A DNA stretch of 19,747 nt, taken from NCBI GenBank assembly GCA_964416645.1, contig CAYQEZ010000036.1, forward strand, positions 1 through 19,747. Direction: 5' to 3'. The stretch is from GCA-002282575 sp964416645 (GTDB lineage Bacteria; Pseudomonadota; Gammaproteobacteria; Thiomicrospirales; Thiomicrospiraceae). Shown here piece by piece: positions 15,555-19,747 of this stretch. The stretch's first letter is position 1; each line of letters opens with the position of its first letter. The translations under genes were made by a program, and so were the position numbers. The notes beneath the pieces were generated by a model, which saw nothing but the letters and a program-made list of their open reading frames with translations, had not been told where the DNA came from and did no database searches.

Positions 15555-17315
15555 AAACTAAACGCTGTTGTAAATATCGATGGGGCGCACTCGCTAATAG
15601 GCGTTGGGTATAGCTCTCTTTAGGCGACGTTAAGACTTGCTCTGTGCTGCCTGTCTCGACAATTTTACCTGCTTGCATCACCGCAACACGATGCGCAATG
15701 CGTGGCACAATTGATAAATCATGGGTAATGAACAAATAAGAAACGCCCATGCGTTGTTGTAGCTCATCCAATAAGGTTAAAATTTGACCGCGTACTGTCA
15801 CATCCAAAGCACTGGTGGGTTCATCGCAAATAATTAAACTCGGCTCAACGGCTAAGGCTCTGGCAATACCAATACGTTGCCTTTGCCCACCCGAAAACTC
15901 ATGCGGATAACGTTTGGCATGGTCTGGCTCTAGCCCGACCAAACTGAGTAATTCAGCAACCCTTGCGTCTCGCTGACTTGACTCGCCGACATTCAAGCTG
16001 TCCATCCCCTCTCGTATGATCTTACCCACCGTCATACGTGGATTAAAAGCGCCATAAGGGTCTTGAAACACCACCTGCAGATGCTTACGTAATGGACGCA
16101 TTTCACGCTCACTTAACCCGACTAAGGCATGATTCAAAAAGGAAATACCACCACGAGCAGGCACTAATTTAAGCAACGCCTGAGCCAGCGTGGTTTTACC
16201 ACAACCCGACTCGCCCACTAACGCCAAGGTCTCTCCCTTATTGACGTGAATATCAATGCCATTCACCGCCACCGTATCGGGTTGTTTGCGCAATAACCAG
16301 CCTTTACGACGACCAGCAAAACTCACACTAAGTGCTTCGGTACTTAACACACGTTCAGTGTTGCTAATAGGCTTTCTAAACTCGGTAACGGGCAAAGCAT
16401 TGGCAATTAAACGACGTGTATAGGGGTGATGCGCTGACTTAAAAAACTGTTCAATCGGTAAGACTTCAATCAGCTTACCTTTGTACATCACACCGACCCG
16501 ATGGGCTAATTGTGCCACCAGACCCATATCGTGAGTGATGAATAAAATGGTCAGTCCGCGCTTTTGTTGTAAAGATAATAACAACTCTAATACTTGTGCT
16601 TGAATGGTCACATCCAGTGCGGTTGTTGGCTCATCGGCAATTAATAATTCGGGTTCACCCGCCAAGGCCATGGCAATCATAATGCGTTGTTTTTGACCGC
16701 CCGATAATTGGTGTGGATACCAGTTATAACGCTCATCGGCATCGGGAATACCCACCTCTTCCATCAAGTCAATCACACGTTGACGCTGTGCAGCACCACG
16801 CAATGAGGTTTGTAATTGCAAAACCTCAGCAATTTGGTCACCGACGCGCATGAGCGGATTGAGTGCGGTCATGGGTTCTTGAAAAATCATACCAATACGA
16901 CCACCGCGCACTTGCCGCATCTGTGATTCTGATAAAGCCAGTAAGTCACTTTCAGCTAACTGAATTTGTCCAGACAACTGCATATTGCCAGGCAATAAGC
17001 GCATTAACGCCAGTGCCGTCAATGATTTTCCTGAACCTGATTCTCCCACCAAAGCGAAAACTTCGCCTTTTTTCATGGTAAAAGAAACTTCATCAACCAA
17101 TGTTCGACCGTCAGGTAATTGAACCGATAGTTTTTCAACNNNNNNNNNNNNNNNNNNNNNNNNNNNNNNNNNNNNNNNNNNNNNNNNNNNNNNNNNNNNN
17201 NNNNNNNNNNNNNNNNNNNNNNNNNNNNNNNNNNNNNNNAAACTTCATCAACCAATGTTCGACCGTCAGGTAATTGAACCGATAGTTTTTCAACCGCTAA
17301 TAAACTTGTTGGCAT
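15553..17315 (-). CDS. Peptide-type ABC transporter, double ATP-binding protein (interrupted by an assembly gap)
   Basis: The N-terminal codons lie right of a 100-N gap and the rest to the left. The 55 bases flanking each side are identical; merging them gives one continuous frame of 535 residues starting at ATG 17315, with AGGAAGG five bases upstream. Two ABC domains are fused, as in YejF/GsiA-type proteins. In the merged numbering, domain 1 has Walker A GESGSGKS (39-46), signature LSGGQ (152-156) and DEPTTALD (176-183). Domain 2 has GESGCGKT (316-323), FSGGQ (422-426) and DEPTSALD (446-453). Each domain keeps the switch histidine (FITHD) and ends in the peptide-transporter tail (HPYTRRL, ESYTQRL). 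It should power the two permeases encoded just upstream. The substrate is probably dipeptides or oligopeptides by family, but this is inference. Confidence 0.9.
17085..17139 (+). repeat. 55-base contig-end overlap, left copy
   Basis: These 55 bases are identical to 17240-17294 and end exactly at the N run. This is the pattern left when an assembler scaffolds two contigs that share a k-mer overlap (k = 55) without merging them. It is not regarded as a biological repeat. Confidence 0.9.
17140..17239. other. Scaffold gap of exactly 100 N
   Basis: The run of N is exactly 100 long, a conventional placeholder length. With identical 55-base flanks on both sides and a reading frame that is restored by merging them, the true distance is probably minus 55 bases, with no unknown sequence present. 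Confidence 0.95.
17240..17294 (+). repeat. 55-base contig-end overlap, right copy
   Basis: This is the second copy of the 55 bases at 17085-17139, starting directly after the N run. In the minus-strand frame it encodes residues 8-25 of the ABC ATPase, up to VDEV, and the left copy continues VDEVSFTMKKGE in the same frame. Confidence 0.9.
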
Positions 17316-17324
17316 CTTGCCTTC

Positions 17325-18647
17325 CTAACTTCTTGTTGCTCTTGGATTAAATACCTGCTGAATGCGATCAGCTAACAAGTTGGCTGACAATACTAAGGTA
17401 AACATGCCCACAAATGCCCCTAACAGATTCCACCAAACGACGGGTTCGCGATTCAGCTCTTGCCGTGCTAAATTAATCATATTACCCCAACTGGGCATGG
17501 TAGGGTCAACACCAATGCCGACATAAGACAACACCGCTTCTGCTAACACCAGCCCGCTAAAGTCCAGCACCACTGCAATCAATACCAAATGTCCGACATT
17601 TGGCAATAAATGTCTACCAATAATGCGCCCATGAGAAACGCCGAAGGCTTTAGCCGCTTTGACATATTCCATTTCGCGTAATTTTAACGACTCTGCCCGT
17701 AAAATACGCGCTAACCCCGTCCAACCCGTTAATCCCAACACCAAGCAAACAAGCAATAAACGCACATCTGCTCGCTCCTGTTCACTGGCAAACAATTCAG
17801 CGTGTTGGGCTAAATAAAGTTGTGCCAATAACATAGCACTGGCAATCAGCAAAACCCCTGGCACGGCGTTCAGCGTGGTGTAAGCGTATTGCACCGCATC
17901 ATCGACCCAGCCTTTGAAATAACCAGCAGCAATCCCTAAAATGATGGCAAAAGGTAGCGTGAGTAAGGTTGTTAAGCCACCAATTAAGACACCCGTGCGA
18001 ATACCTTTAAGGGTTTCATAAAGCACATCCTGCCCCACTTTACCTGTACCAAGCACATGATAGGATTGACTCATACCCCACAACCAAGCAGACAAAGCTG
18101 ATAAGCTTATCAAGGTTAACGCTGCTGTGCGCCACGGGATTTCATTACTGCTAAATAAAGCCAATCTGGCTAACAACCCTACCAATAAACTAGCCAATCC
18201 AGCGCCTAACACTAGCCACAAAACAGATTGCTTCAAAATATCGCTTTGATGCTCCGAAGCCGCTTCGAGGTGATTTCCTGCATGTTTCAAAGCCACAGGC
18301 GCACGCACCACCGAACCTTCCTCGGTTTGGCGCGTTTCTTTCCACAGACTTTGAATGGCGAAAGGGGCAGAATAGCTTTTTTCTTGCGACCTAGCCATAT
18401 TGCCCAAAGCCACATCTAGCACACTCACCACAGGACGATAGGGGTCGTCGGTTCGCCAATGAATCGAGTCAGCCAGAGCAATGAAGACGAACCACAGTAA
18501 AATAATCGATGAAGCCAAGGCGCTATGACTCTTCGCCACCAAACGCCAGCGCTCACGCGCTAATTCATCTCGTTTGAGTTGCCAAGCAAACCCCACTAAA
18601 CTGAGTACCAATACCCAAACAACAATATCTGACCAGAGCCATATCAT
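17325..18647 (-). CDS. Peptide-type ABC transporter permease (DppC/YejE-like) with a large N-terminal extension
   Basis: This inner-membrane permease has 440 residues, about 100-140 more than usual for DppC/OppC/YejE. The C-terminal core is standard: the entry motif HVLGTGKVGQDVLYETLKGI (197-216), corresponding to HPLGTDxLGRDVLSR of the family; membrane segments from about 218; and the EAA loop around EYVKAAKAFGVSHGRIIGRH (327-346), which docks on the ATPase. Before the core are about four membrane segments (near 7-24, 44-62, 141-165 and 175-192) with a soluble segment of about 75 residues (65-140) between the second and third. It overlaps the upstream permease gene by ATGA and ends nine bases before the ATPase ATG. 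GGGGGA before the ATG is a strong ribosome site. Confidence 0.88.
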   Translation of the reverse strand: MIWLWSDIVVWVLVLSLVGFAWQLKRDELARERWRLVAKSHSALASSIILLWFVFIALADSIHWRTDDPYRPVVSVLDVALGNMARSQEKSYSAPFAIQSLWKETRQTEEGSVVRAPVALKHAGNHLEAASEHQSDILKQSVLWLVLGAGLASLLVGLLARLALFSSNEIPWRTAALTLISLSALSAWLWGMSQSYHVLGTGKVGQDVLYETLKGIRTGVLIGGLTTLLTLPFAIILGIAAGYFKGWVDDAVQYAYTTLNAVPGVLLIASAMLLAQLYLAQHAELFASEQERADVRLLLVCLVLGLTGWTGLARILRAESLKLREMEYVKAAKAFGVSHGRIIGRHLLPNVGHLVLIAVVLDFSGLVLAEAVLSYVGIGVDPTMPSWGNMINLARQELNREPVVWWNLLGAFVGMFTLVLSANLLADRIQQVFNPRATRS

Positions 18648-19630
18648 AAGTCATCCCCCAAACGAACGCGCGGGTCAGCCCAGGCATAGGCAATATCGGT
18701 TAAGATAAGTCCGAATACATATAACACCGCGCCTAAGTAAACCATCGCACGCACAATGGCAAAGTCCTGACTGTTAATGGCATCAATGGTATAACTGCCC
18801 AATCCTGGAATACCAAAAAAAGACTCCATAATTAAACTGCCCATAAACAACAGAGGTAAGACAGCAACGACACCTGTCAAAATGGGTAACATGCCATTCG
18901 GTAGCACGTGTTTACGCATCACTTGCCACTGGCTTAACCCCTTGGCTCTGGCTGTACGAGCAAAATCCTTGTCGGCTTCTTCTAATAAAATGCTGCGATA
19001 CCAGCGCACCCCTGCACCCACACCAGCAATCACACCCAGCAGAATCGGTAACAACAAAAAGCGCCATAAATCACCATCGGGTTCATAGCCAGAAATGGGA
19101 AACCAATGCCAAAGTTTCGCCATCACATACTGACCACCAATAATAAAAAACAGCCCCGAAATCGACATAATAACCACAGTAATCACTAACCCTAATGTAT
19201 CGAGCCACTGACCTCTAAACATCACCAGTAATAACGCCAAGGCAATATTAACGATTAATCCCAGTACAAAACTCGGTAAAGCCAACCATAATGACGGCCA
19301 AGCGCGTTGCGCTAAATCAGCTCCAATGGCACGCCCTGCATCAGACACACCAAAATCAAACATCATTAACTGCACCGATTTCTGCCAAAAAATGGTTTGT
19401 GACAGCATCGACCAGCCAGCAGCTTCGCTATTCCACAGCAGGGGTAAATCGTAGCCGCGAGCCGCTTTCCAAGCGTCAATAGCCGCATCGGTAACGTGCT
19501 TGTTACCGAGTTGAGCGCGCGCCATATCATCGGGCGAGTTGACGATAAAAAACAAGGTAAAAGTGAGCAGGTTTACCATCAGTAAAATCGGCAATAGCCA
19601 GAGTAAACGGCGGATAATGTAGGTGGTCAT
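18644..19630 (-). CDS. Peptide-type ABC transporter permease (DppB/YejB-like)
   Basis: This inner-membrane permease of 328 residues has the family start MTTYIIRRLLWLLPILLMVN, one N-terminal membrane segment, a periplasmic region of about 100 residues, then five further membrane segments. The EAA loop DFARTARAKGLSQWQVMRKH is followed by ESFFGIPGLGSYTIDAI and the closing YAWADPRVRLG, all typical of DppB/OppB. It pairs with the neighbouring permease to form the translocation pore. AGAGGAA lies seven bases before the ATG, inside the upstream gene, whose stop overlaps this start (ATGA). Whether it belongs to the Yej (microcin C), dipeptide or another subgroup cannot be settled by eye; it lacks the long loop insert of E. 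coli YejB. Confidence 0.92.
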   Translation of the reverse strand: MTTYIIRRLLWLLPILLMVNLLTFTLFFIVNSPDDMARAQLGNKHVTDAAIDAWKAARGYDLPLLWNSEAAGWSMLSQTIFWQKSVQLMMFDFGVSDAGRAIGADLAQRAWPSLWLALPSFVLGLIVNIALALLLVMFRGQWLDTLGLVITVVIMSISGLFFIIGGQYVMAKLWHWFPISGYEPDGDLWRFLLLPILLGVIAGVGAGVRWYRSILLEEADKDFARTARAKGLSQWQVMRKHVLPNGMLPILTGVVAVLPLLFMGSLIMESFFGIPGLGSYTIDAINSQDFAIVRAMVYLGAVLYVFGLILTDIAYAWADPRVRLGDDL

Positions 19631-19747
19631 GCAAGTTCCTCTGTCATAACAGAATCTTGATACAAATACTGCTGGAAACCGACAAAGGTTTGTTTAATCT
19701 CATTCACGCTACCGAACTGTTGCAATGCACCATCAATGCCGCCATAT
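19627..19747 (-). CDS. C-terminal end of an unrecognised protein, start beyond the right edge
   Basis: One minus-strand frame is open from the window edge to a TGA at 19627-19629 that overlaps the next gene's ATG (ATGA). The visible 39 residues begin YGGIDGALQQFGSVNEIKQT and end YLYQDSVMTEELA. I do not recognise them. As the gene directly upstream of two permeases and an ATPase, it could encode the transporter's substrate-binding protein, but the tail has no feature that shows this. Tight overlap indicates it belongs to the same operon. Confidence 0.65.
   Translation of the reverse strand, partial: YGGIDGALQQFGSVNEIKQTFVGFQQYLYQDSVMTEELA

Noticed and set aside
17085..17294. A 55-bp direct repeat flanking unknown sequence, as for an insertion or a tandem duplication
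   Set aside because: The copies abut an N run of exactly 100, are perfectly identical, and merging them restores a complete gene, so a contig-end overlap explains them better.
1..19747. CRISPR array, tRNA, rRNA, prophage or insertion sequence
   Set aside because: Nearly all the window is covered by recognised genes; the longest gene-free stretch is about 135 bases and holds only two promoters. No spaced repeats or transposase motifs were seen.

Overview
The window reads as chromosomal housekeeping DNA from a gammaproteobacterium. The strongest clue is the cluster dnaQ - rnhA - YafS-like methyltransferase - gloB - mltD (11187-15537), a gene neighbourhood known from Escherichia coli and relatives. 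An HrpA of about 1300 residues and an E. coli-length LdhA (329 residues) agree with this. An ETHE1-type persulfide dioxygenase and an unusual GltX hint at a non-enteric, perhaps sulfur-metabolising lineage, but I cannot name a genus. Base composition is even to slightly AT-rich throughout, with no obvious island. The sequence is a draft assembly: exactly 100 N lie at 17140-17239.

Layout. (1) 1-4039, all minus strand: seryl-tRNA synthetase (serS), glutamyl-tRNA synthetase (gltX), then the first 408 residues of a type I restriction-modification methyltransferase (hsdM), which runs off the left edge. (2) 4175-5863, plus strand: an M50 site-2-protease-family membrane protein and a D-lactate dehydrogenase (ldhA), probably cotranscribed and divergent from serS; both divergent genes have recognisable promoters in the 135-bp space. 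(3) 5870-9784, minus: hrpA, a DEAH-box RNA helicase. (4) 9874-10605, plus: ETHE1-like persulfide dioxygenase, closed by a long bidirectional terminator shared with slyD (10673-11125, minus). (5) 11187-15537: dnaQ (plus) meeting rnhA (minus) with overlapping stop codons; a YafS-like methyltransferase cotranscribed with rnhA; then divergent gloB-mltD, coupled by an ATGA overlap. (6) 15553-19747, minus: a dipeptide/oligopeptide-type ABC transporter operon with two permeases and a double ATPase, preceded by the tail of an unidentified gene at the right edge.

Points to carry forward. The N gap inside the ABC ATPase is almost certainly an assembly artefact: the 55 bases on each side are identical, and merging them restores one 535-residue protein. 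gloB has a good -35/-10 promoter whose predicted start point falls on the A of its ATG, so its mRNA may be leaderless. GltX lacks two of the four zinc ligands of the E. coli enzyme and has a variant HIGH motif. I found no CRISPR array, tRNA, rRNA, insertion sequence or prophage gene, and no gene-free stretch over 300 bases. I see no convincing wholly new system; the most accessory-like element is the partial type I restriction-modification locus at the left edge.
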